64,000 bases of DNA from Streptomyces sp. B3I8 (GCF_030816915.1 NZ_JAUSYN010000002.1:6709501-6773500), one strand, 5' to 3'; numbered from the stretch's first letter, positions 42,085 to 51,778 are shown. The notes: a model not told the origin generated them from the sequence alone. A program made the numbers and translations.

Positions 42085-42423
42085 TCAGCCCGCCAGCTGG
42101 TCGAAGACCGACTGAGAGCTGTTGTACGCCTGGTTGATCTGGTCGTTCGAGGAGCCCTGGGTCTTGTTGTGCTCCACCAGGCTCTGGTTCAGGCGGTCGA
42201 TGACGTCCTCGAGGTTCTTGAGGATGACATTGCACTGCTCGTCCCACTGGCCGAGCAGCTGGCCGTACTGGCCACCGTCGCTGCCCTGGTAGCCGGCGCC
42301 CAGGGTGGAACGGGTGCCGTCGACGTCCTGGCGGATCTTCATGATGCCGCTGAACGCGCTCTCGAGGGCCTGGATGCCGTTCCGGGTTGAATGTTCGCTT
42401 GACTGCTGGCCGTCTCCCGCCAT
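42085..42423 (-). CDS. WXG100-like (Esx) protein, 112 aa
   Basis: ATG at 42423 (MAGDGQQSSEHSTRNGIQAL) preceded by AAAGGTGGG. A longer in-frame start at 42462 would overlap the likely promoter and is rejected. Two predicted helices flank LGAGYQGSDGGQYG, in which YQG replaces the usual WXG, a substitution seen in one partner of many Esx pairs. The tail has YNSSQ rather than a clear YxxxD/E, so the export signal may lie on the partner. It is the first gene of the minus-strand substrate operon. Confidence 0.85.
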   Translation of the reverse strand: MAGDGQQSSEHSTRNGIQALESAFSGIMKIRQDVDGTRSTLGAGYQGSDGGQYGQLLGQWDEQCNVILKNLEDVIDRLNQSLVEHNKTQGSSNDQINQAYNSSQSVFDQLAG

Positions 42424-42466
42424 CGTCCCACCTTTCATCATTCGGGTAAGTGTTCGGGGCACCGTG

Positions 42467-42496
42467 AGCCTAGAGTGCGGAAAGTTGCGCTGACAA
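42467..42496 (-). promoter_or_regulatory. Candidate promoter for the WXG100/giant-protein operon
   Basis: On the minus strand TTGTCA (42491-42496) and TAGGCT (42467-42472) are 18 nt apart, close to the Streptomyces housekeeping consensus. Transcription would start near 42460, about 37 nt before the ATG at 42423. A second, weaker pair, TTGACG (42533-42538) and CAGATT (42509-42514), also with 18-nt spacing, lies just upstream. Confidence 0.45.
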
Positions 42497-42656
42497 CCGA
42501 CTGAGGAAAATCTGAGGTTGCTGTGGCCAAACCGTCAAGTTCTGTTGCTCAGCGGTTACTTGAGCGCAACCTTCACGTCCGTGGGGCCCAGCGGGCGCGC
42601 TCGGGCCGGGAACCGGGAAGCGGTCGTCAAGCGGGCGCGGGACACACCGGAAACGG

Positions 42657-44357
42657 TCACGAACCACTGCCCGCGGTGCCCGATCCGGCGGCCGACGAGC
42701 CCCCGGTACCGGCGGCGTCCTGCCGCGTGCCCGAGGACGTACCGGCCGTGCCCGACGCGGCGGACCCGAAGCCCGAACCGCCGGCCGCGCCCTTGCCCGC
42801 CCCCGTACCCGCCGCCGTGCCGGCTTCCGTACCTGTCGCCGTGCCCTTCGACGGGGCCTTCGCCCCGGCCCGGCCGGCGCCTGTCTTCCCGCCGCCGTCG
42901 CACTGCGCCGTCGGTCCGCCCACCGCCGACCCGGCCGCCACCGGCGTGACCGACTCCGACGCCGCCGCCCGCGGATCCAGCTCGGGGCCCGTGGGCAGCA
43001 TGGACAGCAGGGTGGACGGCACCCGCACCGCGGACCCCTCGTCGTAGCCGAGCGCGGTGAGCGCCGACGAGTCGGGGATGCGGTACTTCACCCCGTCGTC
43101 GCTCACCAGGAACGTGGTGTCACCGACCGGCGCACCGGCCGAGCCCAGCGCCCGCACCAACGTGCCGCGCCCCGGCCGCATCACCACCCCGTCCACCGGC
43201 ACGCACGCCGCGGCCAGCGCCGTCATGTCGGGCTGCGTCACCGGGGACAGTGCCGACTCCGCGACCCGCACCGACCGCACCCGCACCCGCCCGTCGACCG
43301 TGTCGACCTGCGCGCACGCCGCCTGCCCGGTGTCCGGCCGCGCCGCGCGCGGCGGGCTGTCCGGAAGCCCGGCCACCGACGGGTCCTTCGCCGACGTCCC
43401 CGGAGCCTGATGGGCCCGCAGATCGGAGACACCGATCGTGACGACCTTCGGCGGCTGCCCGGCGTACGCCTTCTTGCGGGTGTCGGGATCACCGATCAGC
43501 AACGCCGACTGCGTGGCCGTCACCGGGTGCAGACCGTCCTTCTGCAGCACGTACTCCTGACTGCCCGAGCCCGCCACCACCCGGAACACCTGTCCCACCC
43601 TGGTGGGCCGCCCGCCCAGCTCAGGACCCTGCGCACCCTGCCCCTGGACCAGGAGCGTGGCCAGCTTGGGGCCGTTCACCAGCGCGTCGAGGAACGCCGC
43701 CGACACCGGCCGGGGCTTCACCGCCCCGTAGCCGAGGGACTCCGTCGCGCCCGACGCGCCGTCCAGCTCCAGCCGGCTGCCCTGCCACACCAGATACATC
43801 CGTTTGTCCGGACCCCGCACCACCAACGCCGTGTGCTCACCCACCGGTTCACTCTCCAGCGGGGCCCCCGGCACCAGCGCCGTCGTCGTCCCCGAACCCG
43901 CCGAGCACACCTCCCACGCCGAGTCCTCCAGGCCGCCGGTGCCCGGCACGGTGTCGGGGGCGCCCGTGATGCCGACCGGCCTGCCGACCGGGGTGCCCTC
44001 CAGCGACGCCGAGCCGACCGACGTGGTCGACAGGTCGGAGCCGCCGATGAGCATCGCCGACGCGTAGTTGCGCACCGGGCGCAGCCGCCCCCCGACATAC
44101 AGGTAGCGGGCGCCGGTGTCCTTGTTGACGATGAGGGTGTCGCCGCTGCGCCAGGTGTCGTTGCCGCCCGGCTTGAGCAGCCCGAACACCACCGCGCCGC
44201 CGCACACCAGCGCGCCGACCACCACCCCGATCAACGCCCCGCGGGTGGTGCGCCCGAGCGGGCTCTCCGGGGCGTCCGGGTCGGCCAGCAGCATGCCCGC
44301 GGTCAGCCGCCCCATCATGAACGTGTGCGCCTGCACCTGATCGCGCTTGGACCGCAC
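42657..44357 (-). CDS. eccB: EccB, T7SS core membrane protein
   Basis: GTG start at 44357 with AGGAGG 6-8 bases upstream. The N-terminus, MRSKRDQVQAHTFMMGRL, is the conserved EccB opening (R-x-x-K-DQVQA), followed by one transmembrane helix at about 38-60 and a large extracytoplasmic domain with repeat folds. It has paired cysteines (WEVCSAG, QAACAQ, LAAACVP). The last 90 residues are a Gly/Ala/Ser/Thr tail. At 566 residues it is slightly longer than mycobacterial EccB because of that tail. In the membrane it assembles with EccC and EccD. The eccD stop lies 91 bases upstream in the same direction. Confidence 0.93.
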   Translation of the reverse strand: MRSKRDQVQAHTFMMGRLTAGMLLADPDAPESPLGRTTRGALIGVVVGALVCGGAVVFGLLKPGGNDTWRSGDTLIVNKDTGARYLYVGGRLRPVRNYASAMLIGGSDLSTTSVGSASLEGTPVGRPVGITGAPDTVPGTGGLEDSAWEVCSAGSGTTTALVPGAPLESEPVGEHTALVVRGPDKRMYLVWQGSRLELDGASGATESLGYGAVKPRPVSAAFLDALVNGPKLATLLVQGQGAQGPELGGRPTRVGQVFRVVAGSGSQEYVLQKDGLHPVTATQSALLIGDPDTRKKAYAGQPPKVVTIGVSDLRAHQAPGTSAKDPSVAGLPDSPPRAARPDTGQAACAQVDTVDGRVRVRSVRVAESALSPVTQPDMTALAAACVPVDGVVMRPGRGTLVRALGSAGAPVGDTTFLVSDDGVKYRIPDSSALTALGYDEGSAVRVPSTLLSMLPTGPELDPRAAASESVTPVAAGSAVGGPTAQCDGGGKTGAGRAGAKAPSKGTATGTEAGTAAGTGAGKGAAGGSGFGSAASGTAGTSSGTRQDAAGTGGSSAAGSGTAGSGS

Positions 44358-44448
44358 GGTTGCCTCCTGGCTCGTTCTGGTTCGTACTCGCTTACGGGGA
44401 CTTGCGGGGACGGCCGTTCCCGGTGGGAAGCCGGCCCGGCCGCCCGGG

Positions 44449-45852
44449 TCAGCCCGTCATGCCGCGCAGATGGCCGAACACGCCGAGCAGCCACAGCGTC
44501 AGCGGCAGCAGCGCGATCGCCAGCAGAGAGTGCAGCAGCTCCGCCGCCCGCCCCCAGTACGGCACCAGCCGCCGGCCGGGCACCGTCCACAGCGCCACCG
44601 TCAGCGCCGTCGCCAGCGCCAGCAGCCCCGCCACCAGCAGCGCCCGCTCGCTTCCCGAAAGCTCCAGGCCCCAGCCGAACGACAGCAGCAGCAGACCCCA
44701 CGCGCCCGGCAGCACCAGCACCAGACGCTGCGCGGTGTTCACCAGACCCCGCCCGTGCAGGAGCAGCAGCAGCGACAGCGTCAGCGCGCACAGCACCGCG
44801 GGGAGACTGGGGTGGTAGGCGAGACCCACCAGGCAGCTCGACGCCAGCACACCCGTCGCCCCGTACAGCGCCGTCATCCACTCGCTGGCCAGTTCCGTGC
44901 GCACCGTCACGTCCTCGCCCCGGTAGGGATCGATGCCCTCCTGGAGCTGGCCCGCGTTGGTGGGCAGGGCCGGCATCCGCATCCCCGCGAACCGGAACGA
45001 CAGGGCCGGCACGAGACCGCCCATCAGTACCGTCAGCGCCGCCACCACACCGGCCGCGGCCGCCGGGCGCACGTCGAACGCCGTCATCAGTGTGCCGCCC
45101 GCCGCCGTGGCCAGCGCCACCACCGCCGACGCCAGGAACAGCGGCGTACGCACCGCGGCGGCCGCCAGCGCCAGCACGGCACCGCCCGCCCAGGCCGCGG
45201 CCGCCCCCAACAGCCGTGCCCCGAGGACCTGGTGGGCCTGCGGCCCGCTCAGTTCACCGCCCGGCACCAGCCAGCCCGCCAGCGCCAACGCCGGCGAGGC
45301 GAGCAGACCCAGCACCGCACCGGTCGCCGCATCGTCCATCGCCCGGCTCGCCGAGGCCGCACCGGCCAGCAGCAGCAGACCGGTGGCGACGGCCGCGCCC
45401 GCCCGCAGTGTCGCCGACAGGCCCCCCGGCCAGGCCAGCAGGGTCAGCCCGGACAGCACCGCCAGCGCCACCAGACCGCGCAGCAGCCGCCGCGCGGCCT
45501 CCTCGCTCCACCCGTGCAGCCGGTCCCGGGTGACCGCTGCGATCCCGTCCACCAGGTCGTCGAGCCGCACCTCCGGCAACGCCTCGGTGCGCGGCCGCAG
45601 GTGGAGCGCCTCACCGTCGGTCAGGTCGAGCGAGGCCAGCGTCGCCTCCTCGTCCAGCGGCCGGCCGCCGAGGCGCTGAAGTATCCAGCCGTCGTGTTCG
45701 AGGCCGTTCTCCTCGATGTCCTCACCCGCGTACCGCAGCACCGTGGGCAGAAGGTCGGCGACCGGCACGTCGGACGGCACGGCGAGGTCGATGGTGCGGC
45801 TCGGGGCACGCACGGTCAGGTGGCACAGTCCGGCCACGGAGGTGTCGGTCAT
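44449..45852 (-). CDS. eccD: EccD, T7SS channel membrane protein
   Basis: The ATG at 45852 (MTDTSVAGLCHLTVRAPSRT) is chosen because the ubiquitin-like domain starts directly after it. A GTG four codons upstream is possible. The nearest purine-rich site, AGGAGA, is about 14 bases from the ATG, so the start is not certain. Residues 1-90 match the YukD/ubiquitin-like cytosolic domain of EccD (DVPVADLLP, DLTDGEALHLRP). About eleven Ala/Leu/Gly-rich membrane helices follow from residue 120 to the end. In mycobacteria EccD dimers form the membrane vestibule of the ESX complex. It diverges from eccC across a 319-bp region. Confidence 0.93.
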   Translation of the reverse strand: MTDTSVAGLCHLTVRAPSRTIDLAVPSDVPVADLLPTVLRYAGEDIEENGLEHDGWILQRLGGRPLDEEATLASLDLTDGEALHLRPRTEALPEVRLDDLVDGIAAVTRDRLHGWSEEAARRLLRGLVALAVLSGLTLLAWPGGLSATLRAGAAVATGLLLLAGAASASRAMDDAATGAVLGLLASPALALAGWLVPGGELSGPQAHQVLGARLLGAAAAWAGGAVLALAAAAVRTPLFLASAVVALATAAGGTLMTAFDVRPAAAAGVVAALTVLMGGLVPALSFRFAGMRMPALPTNAGQLQEGIDPYRGEDVTVRTELASEWMTALYGATGVLASSCLVGLAYHPSLPAVLCALTLSLLLLLHGRGLVNTAQRLVLVLPGAWGLLLLSFGWGLELSGSERALLVAGLLALATALTVALWTVPGRRLVPYWGRAAELLHSLLAIALLPLTLWLLGVFGHLRGMTG

Positions 45853-46171
45853 ACCGGGACTCACGTCTCCTGAACGTCGGAAAGGGGAGGGAGTGGCGAG
45901 AGGGGGGAGGGGTGACATGGACGTACGGAGTTGACGGGTGCAGACTACTGACACTTCCGGTGACCGTGACCAACGGGAGCCAGTGCACAATGGTGTTCAC
46001 TTCTCGTTACCCCCGCGGGTAAGCCCGAGTGCACCGCCGTATCGTACGGTCCGTCCGACCGGCCTTCCCCGCGCGCCGCCCGGCCCGCGATGCCGAGGTG
46101 CCGTTCCCGGGCGCGCCCGGCTGCCTCCACGTGCCGCCGTCCTGCGCGACAAACCGTAAGGAGCTCCAGCG
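45853..46171. promoter_or_regulatory. Divergent eccD-eccC intergenic region with TTACCC palindrome
   Basis: This 319-bp region must hold promoters for both directions. It contains a perfect palindrome, TTACCCCCGCGGGTAA, at 46007-46022 (6-bp arms, 4-nt centre), a possible -10 element TATCGT at 46040-46045 for eccC, and a TAGTCT on the minus strand near 45945. The palindrome lies just upstream of the eccC -10 candidate, as expected for a regulator site. I do not recognise the regulator. Confidence 0.4.
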
Positions 46172-49100
46172 TTGAGCGTGGTCCTGTTCCGTCGTCCGGC
46201 CCGCCGTCGCGGCCCGAACATGCCCAGCGGCGAGCTGACCCTTCAGGAACCGCCGACCCTGCAGGAGACCGTCCCGGACACCTCCGCGGTGTGGACGTAC
46301 ATGCCGATGGCCATGATGTCGGTCTCCATGATGCTGATGTTCCTGCGCTCCGGGGGCCAGAGCAACGGCGTCTTCATGTACATCGCGCTCGGCATGATGG
46401 TGCTGGCCGCCGCCGCCATGATGGTCGGTCAGGTCATGCGCAAGGCGGGCGACCGCAAGCAGCGGCTGCGCGGCGAACGCCGCGACTACCTGCGCTACCT
46501 GGCCCAGAGCCGGCGCACCGTGCAGCGCGCGGTGGTCGAGCAGCAACTCGCCCTCGCCTGGCGCCACCCCGAGCCCCGGGTGCTGCGCTCCATGGTGCGC
46601 ACCACCCGGCTGTGGGAACGCCGCCCCAAGGACGAGGACTTCGGCGAGGTCCGGATAGCCGTCGGCGATCAGCAGTTCGCCATGCGGCTCACCCCGATCT
46701 CCACCAAACCGGTCGAGGACCTCGAACCGCTCAGCGCACACGCCCTGCGCCGATTCATCCGCGCCTACAGCACCGTCCCCGGCCAGCCCATCGCGCTCTA
46801 TCTGCGCTCCTGGTCGCGGGTGTTGATGCGCGGTGACCGCCTGGCCGCCCGCGCCATGCTCCGTGCCGCGCTGTGCCAACTGGCGCTGTTCCACCCGCCG
46901 GAGGAGATGTGGATCGCGGTCTGCGCCGACGACGAGGTGCGCGGCGAGTGGGAATGGCTGAAATGGCTCCCCCACAACCAGCACCCGCAGGAGACCGACG
47001 GCGCCGGACCCCTGCGCATGATCGCCACCGCCTTCACCGACCTGGAGGACCAGCTCGGCAGCGAGTTCGCCGAGCGGCCCGCCTACGACCCGGACGCCGC
47101 GCCCGGCCGCGACGAGCCGTTCGTCGTGGTCGTGGTGGACGGCGCCGCCGTCCCCGCCGGTCACCGCTTCGACGGCCCCGGCTACCGCAACGCCGTCGTC
47201 CTGGACCTGTCCGAGGCCCTCACCTGGCGCCCCGGCCGCACCACGCTCCGCCTCGACGTCGCCCCCGACTCCGTCTCCCTGGTCCGCACCGACCGCAGCC
47301 GCCGGGAGCAGACCACCGCCCTCGGCCGCCCCGACCGGGTCGGCCCCCGCGCCGCCGAGTCGCTCGCCCGGCTCGTCTCCCCCTACCGGATGAGCCTCAC
47401 CACCGACGCCGTCGAGCCGCTCCTGGCCGACATGGAACTCACCACCCTGCTCGGCGTCGCCGACCTGCACCGGCTCGAGCCGGACACCCTGTTCCGCAAG
47501 CACACCGGCTCCGCCCGACTGCGGGTACCGATCGCGGTCGGCCCCGACGGGCGGCCCGTCGAGCTCGACATCAAGGAGTCCGCGCAGGGCGGCATGGGCC
47601 CGCACGGCATGCTGATCGGCGCCACCGGCTCCGGCAAGTCCGAGCTGCTGCGCACCCTCGTCCTCGGCCTCGCCCTCACCAACTCCTCGGAGACCCTCAA
47701 CTTCATCCTCGTCGACTTCAAGGGTGGCGCCACCTTCCTCGGCCTGGACGAACTCCCGCACACCAGCGCCGTCATCACCAACCTCGCCGACGAGGCCGCC
47801 CTCGTCGAGCGCATGCAGGACGCCCTGCACGGCGAACTGATCCGCCGTCAGGAACTGCTCCGGTCGGCCGGCAACTACACCTCCGCCCTGGACTACGAGC
47901 GGGCCCGCGCCTCCGGCACCCCCCTCGCCCCGCTGCCCAGCCTCTTCGTCGTCGTCGACGAGTTCAGCGAACTCCTGGCCTCGCACCGCGACTTCATGGA
48001 GCTTTTCGTGATGATCGGCCGCCTCGGCCGGTCGCTCGGCGTGCACCTGCTGCTCGCCTCGCAGCGCCTGGACGAGGGCCGTATGCACCAGCTCGAGTCG
48101 CACCTGTCGTACCGGATCGGTCTGCGTACCTTCTCCGCGATGGAGTCCCGGGGTGTCCTCGGCGTACCCGACGCCTACGAACTGCCCTCCCAGCCCGGCA
48201 GCGGCTACCTCAAGAGCGGCGTCGAGGCCCTCACCCGGTTCCGCGCCGCCTACGTCTCCGGCCCCTACCGCCGGCGCGGCGGCGCGGTCGCCCAGGCCCG
48301 GGTCGCCACCCAGGTGGTGCCCTGGTCCGCCGGGTACGTCGTGCCCCGCGCCCCCGCCCCGGCCGCGATCGAGCCGGAGCCGGAGGCGGAGGAGGAGAGC
48401 AGCACCCTGCTGGCCGTGGCACTGGAGCGGCTGCGCGACTCCGGGCCGCCCGCCCACCGGGTGTGGCTGCCGCCGCTGGACGACCCCTCCCCGCTCGACG
48501 AACTCCTCGGCGGCCTCACCGTCGACCCGGTGCGCGGCCTGACCGCGTCCCAGTGGCTGGGCACCGGCAAGCTGCGGGTGCCCGTCGGCCTGGTCGACAA
48601 ACCGTTCGACCAGCGGCGCGACCCGCTTCTGGTGGACCTCGCCACGGCCGGCGGTCACGTCGCCGTCGCGGGCGGCTCGCAGAGCGGCAAGTCGACCGTG
48701 CTCCGCAGCCTCATCATGGCCCTGGCACTGACCCACACCCCGCGCGAAGCCCAGTTCTACTGCCTCGACTTCGGTGGCGGCACGCTCTCCCAGCTCACCA
48801 AGCTGCCGCACGTGGCCGGCGTCGCGGCCCGCCTCGACAGCGAGCGGATCAGCCGCACGGTCGCCGAGGTCACCGCCATCCTCACCCAGCGCGAGCAGTT
48901 CTTCCTGGAGCACGGCATCGACTCGATGGCCACCTACCGGCGCCGCCGGGCCGCCGGGGAGTTCCCCGACGAACCGCACGGCGACATCTTCCTGGTGATC
49001 GACGGCTGGTCCGAAGTGCGCCAGAACTTCGACCAGTTCATCCCCACCTTCAACCAGATCGCCACCGGCGGCCTCAACTACGGCATCCACCTCATCGTCG

Positions 49101-50146
49101 CCACCGCCCGCTGGCTGGAGCTCACCGCCCCCGTCCGCGACCAGGCCGCCACCCGGCTCGAACTGCGGCTCGGCGACAACATGGACTCCGTGGTGGACGT
49201 CCGCAAGGCCAACGCGGTGCCCCGTATCCCCGGCCGGGGCCTCACCGTCGACAGCAAACTGCACTTCCTGTCCGCGCTGCCCCGGGGCGACGGCTCCAGC
49301 GACCCGGAGACGCTCAGCGAGGGCGTCGCCGACCTCGTCGAGCGGATCGCGGACGCGTGGCAGGGCCCGCGCGCCCCCCAGGTGCGGATGCTGCCGCACC
49401 TGCTGCCCGCCGCCGACCTGCCCGCGCCGGAACTCGGCGACGGCCTGAAGGTGCCGCTCGGCCAGGACGAGGAAACCCTCGACACTGTCTGGCACGACTT
49501 CTCCCGCACCCCGCACATGGTCGCCGTCGGCGACACCGAGAGCGGCAAGACCAACCTGCTGCGCGTGATCGCCGACGCCGTCGTCGCCCGCTACACGCCC
49601 ACCGAGGCCCGCATCCTCGTCGTGGACTACCGTCGCGACCTGGTCGACGCGGTGCCGGAGGAGTACCGGCTCGGCCACGCCGTCGCCATGGACGCGCTCA
49701 AGCAGCTCGTCGGCGGCTCGGCCAAGGCGCTCCGTACCCGGCTGCCCGGCCCGGAGATCACCCCGGCCCGGATGAGGCTCGCCGACTGGTGGACCGGGCC
49801 CCGGCTGTTCGTCCTCGTCGACGACTACGACATGGTCGGCGGCGGCTCGGTCGTGGACCACCCGTTCGCCCCGCTCTTCGAACACCTCGCCCTCGGGCAC
49901 GAGCTGGGGCTGCACATGGTGGTCGTCCGTTCCGCCACGGGGGCCGGCCGCGGGCTCAACGACCAACTGCTGCGGCGCCTCGACGAGGTCAACACGCCGG
50001 GCATCCTGATGTCCTGCCCGCCGTCCGAGGGCTACGTGTTCGGCAACGTCAAGCCGCGGGTACTCCCGCCGGGGCGGGCGCTGCGGATCGTCCGCCGCAA
50101 GCCGACGCTGATCCAGACGGCCCTGGCCGCCGGCACGGCGGAGTAG
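46172..50146 (+). CDS. eccC: EccC, T7SS FtsK/SpoIIIE-type motor ATPase
   Basis: TTG start at 46172 with AAGGAG 8 bases upstream. There are two transmembrane helices (about residues 45-85), then a DUF-like stalk and three FtsK/SpoIIIE ATPase domains. Walker A motifs are GATGSGKS (483-490), GGSQSGKS (834-841) and GDTESGKT (from 1120). Only ATPase 1 has a full Walker B with catalytic Glu (FVVVDEFSE). Domains 2 and 3 have FLVIDGWSE and FVLVDDYD, as in other EccC proteins where they bind substrates more than they hydrolyse ATP. EccCa and EccCb are fused in one chain of 1,324 residues. It recognises YxxxD/E signals of WXG100 substrates. Confidence 0.95.
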   Translation: MSVVLFRRPARRRGPNMPSGELTLQEPPTLQETVPDTSAVWTYMPMAMMSVSMMLMFLRSGGQSNGVFMYIALGMMVLAAAAMMVGQVMRKAGDRKQRLRGERRDYLRYLAQSRRTVQRAVVEQQLALAWRHPEPRVLRSMVRTTRLWERRPKDEDFGEVRIAVGDQQFAMRLTPISTKPVEDLEPLSAHALRRFIRAYSTVPGQPIALYLRSWSRVLMRGDRLAARAMLRAALCQLALFHPPEEMWIAVCADDEVRGEWEWLKWLPHNQHPQETDGAGPLRMIATAFTDLEDQLGSEFAERPAYDPDAAPGRDEPFVVVVVDGAAVPAGHRFDGPGYRNAVVLDLSEALTWRPGRTTLRLDVAPDSVSLVRTDRSRREQTTALGRPDRVGPRAAESLARLVSPYRMSLTTDAVEPLLADMELTTLLGVADLHRLEPDTLFRKHTGSARLRVPIAVGPDGRPVELDIKESAQGGMGPHGMLIGATGSGKSELLRTLVLGLALTNSSETLNFILVDFKGGATFLGLDELPHTSAVITNLADEAALVERMQDALHGELIRRQELLRSAGNYTSALDYERARASGTPLAPLPSLFVVVDEFSELLASHRDFMELFVMIGRLGRSLGVHLLLASQRLDEGRMHQLESHLSYRIGLRTFSAMESRGVLGVPDAYELPSQPGSGYLKSGVEALTRFRAAYVSGPYRRRGGAVAQARVATQVVPWSAGYVVPRAPAPAAIEPEPEAEEESSTLLAVALERLRDSGPPAHRVWLPPLDDPSPLDELLGGLTVDPVRGLTASQWLGTGKLRVPVGLVDKPFDQRRDPLLVDLATAGGHVAVAGGSQSGKSTVLRSLIMALALTHTPREAQFYCLDFGGGTLSQLTKLPHVAGVAARLDSERISRTVAEVTAILTQREQFFLEHGIDSMATYRRRRAAGEFPDEPHGDIFLVIDGWSEVRQNFDQFIPTFNQIATGGLNYGIHLIVATARWLELTAPVRDQAATRLELRLGDNMDSVVDVRKANAVPRIPGRGLTVDSKLHFLSALPRGDGSSDPETLSEGVADLVERIADAWQGPRAPQVRMLPHLLPAADLPAPELGDGLKVPLGQDEETLDTVWHDFSRTPHMVAVGDTESGKTNLLRVIADAVVARYTPTEARILVVDYRRDLVDAVPEEYRLGHAVAMDALKQLVGGSAKALRTRLPGPEITPARMRLADWWTGPRLFVLVDDYDMVGGGSVVDHPFAPLFEHLALGHELGLHMVVVRSATGAGRGLNDQLLRRLDEVNTPGILMSCPPSEGYVFGNVKPRVLPPGRALRIVRRKPTLIQTALAAGTAE

Positions 50147-50161
50147 TACGGCTCGGTCGGC

Positions 50162-50205
50162 AAAGGGCCGGTTCACGACCACGGAGGTCGTGAACCGGCC
50201 CTTTT
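50162..50205. terminator. Perfect 19-bp bidirectional terminator between eccC and mycP
   Basis: AAAGGGCCGGTTCACGACC (50162-50180) and its exact complement at 50186-50204 enclose the loop ACGGA and are flanked by A- and T-runs. This is a textbook Rho-independent terminator that works in both directions, placed between convergent eccC (ends 50146) and mycP (ends 50441). I see nothing else in the remaining 235 bp of this gap. Confidence 0.9.
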
Positions 50206-50440
50206 GCCGCGTGCGGGAGGGGGTGGGAGGTGTCCGGTTCGCCGGCGGGCGCGGCTGCGTCGTGGTTCGTCGCGCCCCGCGGCGGAGCCGCACATCGACA
50301 CCGGGCCGCGCCTCCGGAAACGGGCGGCACCCCCTACTGCCAAGGCGCACGAGGCTGTGTCGAGTGCGGCTACGTGCCCCGTCGGGGGCGCGGGGAACCG
50401 CGCGGCCGGCCGCACACCACCCGTACCGGGACGACGACCG

Positions 50441-51778
50441 TCAGGCCTCCGTCTCCGCGCTCTGCGCGGACTTCGTGCGCGTCGGGCGCCAGCCCAGCCG
50501 TCGGCCCCGGGGGAGCACCGCGCCGAGCCAGACGACGGCGATGATCACGCCGAACCCCGCCGCCGTCGGCCACATGGCCCGGCGCAGCGGCCCGGCGGCC
50601 TTGTCCTCCGGCAGCCGCACCGGCGGGGCGGCGGCGTCCTGGCCCCGTGCGCCGGCGGTCCCGGACGTCCCGGGCGTGAGGACCGACGTCACCGCCGCGT
50701 ACGGGTCCAGTCGCGGCACGTCCGCCGGATACGCCGAGGACCGCAGCAGCCGCGCCGTCTGTGCCGCCGACAGCTCCGGGTGGACGGAACGCACCAGCGC
50801 CGCCGCCCCCGCCACGAACCCGGCGGCAAGCGAGGCGCCGGAGCCGATGTAGTGGCCGTTCTTGGCCGGGCCGATGCCGACGACGCCGTCGCCGGGCGCG
50901 GCGAGATCCGCGCTGTCGGTGGTGTACGAGCCGGTCGGGCGCTTGCCCTCGACGTCCAGGTCGAGGACGGAGAGCACTCCGTCGGTCGCGGCCGGGTAGA
51001 AGTCGCGCGGGGGCGGGTCCTGGGAGGCGGGCGTGGACGGCGGGTCCGGCACCGCCGCGGCGATCACCAGCACGTCCTTCTTCGCGGCCAGCGCCACCGC
51101 CGAGCGCAGCGCGGCGGAGTCGCGCTCGAGCGCCGCCGACACCGTCACCACCTTGGCGCCGCCGTCGACCGCCGCCTGGATGCCGGCCGCGACCCGCTCG
51201 GCGGTCGTCGAGCCCCGGTTGTCGCTGCCCCGCGCCGCGAGGATGCGGGAGTGGTGGGCGACGCCCTCGAACCGCACGCCGTCCTGCGCGGCCGCGGCCA
51301 CCAGGCCGGCGACGAAGGTGCCGTGCCCGACACAGTCCGTCCCGGCGTCGCCGATCGCCGTCACCCGCCCCTTCAGCGCGGGCGCGGAGGTGGACACGCC
51401 GGTGTCGACGACGCCGACGGTCACCCCGTCACCCGTCGTGACCTGCCAGGCCCGGCTGAGCTGGAGACCTGCCTGCTCCCACGGCACCGCCGTGGCCCGC
51501 TGGGCCGACCCCGCCGTACAGGAGTCGTCGGCGGCCAGCTTCGAGGGCAGCACCGGCAACCGCACCGAACTGCCCCCGGCCGCCGCCGCGGGTGCGGCAG
51601 CGGCACCGCCCACGACGGCCGTCAGCAGCAGGGCGGCGCCCAGGGCCCGGGTCCGCCGGGCCGGTCGGGAGGCGCGCGCGGCGGTGGGTGTCGCGTGCGG
51701 GCGCGCCGTGTCCGGGTGCGTCAGGCGTGTGCGCGACGCGGGCGTGGGTGTCATGGGCGTGCGTGTCCTGTCCGTCAT
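50441..51778 (-). CDS. mycP: MycP-type mycosin (membrane-anchored subtilisin)
   Basis: ATG at 51778 overlaps the stop of the AAA+ gene as ATGA, so the two are translationally coupled. An Arg/Thr-rich start and hydrophobic signal segment (RALGAALLLTAVVGGAAAA) lead to a subtilase domain with Asp 125 (VGVVDTGV), His 152 (GHGTFVAG) and Ser 316 (GSGASLAAG). The usual Pro after the Ser motif is Gly here. A C-terminal transmembrane helix (FGVIIAVVWLGAVLP) and basic tail anchor it in the membrane. Mycosins stabilise the ESX complex and cleave some substrates. At 445 residues it fits the family. Confidence 0.93.
   Translation of the reverse strand: MTDRTRTPMTPTPASRTRLTHPDTARPHATPTAARASRPARRTRALGAALLLTAVVGGAAAAPAAAAGGSSVRLPVLPSKLAADDSCTAGSAQRATAVPWEQAGLQLSRAWQVTTGDGVTVGVVDTGVSTSAPALKGRVTAIGDAGTDCVGHGTFVAGLVAAAAQDGVRFEGVAHHSRILAARGSDNRGSTTAERVAAGIQAAVDGGAKVVTVSAALERDSAALRSAVALAAKKDVLVIAAAVPDPPSTPASQDPPPRDFYPAATDGVLSVLDLDVEGKRPTGSYTTDSADLAAPGDGVVGIGPAKNGHYIGSGASLAAGFVAGAAALVRSVHPELSAAQTARLLRSSAYPADVPRLDPYAAVTSVLTPGTSGTAGARGQDAAAPPVRLPEDKAAGPLRRAMWPTAAGFGVIIAVVWLGAVLPRGRRLGWRPTRTKSAQSAETEA

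Noticed and set aside
42424..42462. Longer start (ATG at 42462) for the first WXG100 gene
   Set aside because: It would place the start at the predicted transcription start. AAAGGTGGG directly precedes the ATG at 42423, which gives a normal-length WXG100 protein.
46007..50350. Minus-strand frame of 1,447 codons opposite eccC
   Set aside because: Antisense to eccC, which has clear Walker motifs and membrane helices. The antisense product is Gly/Ala/Val/His low-complexity.
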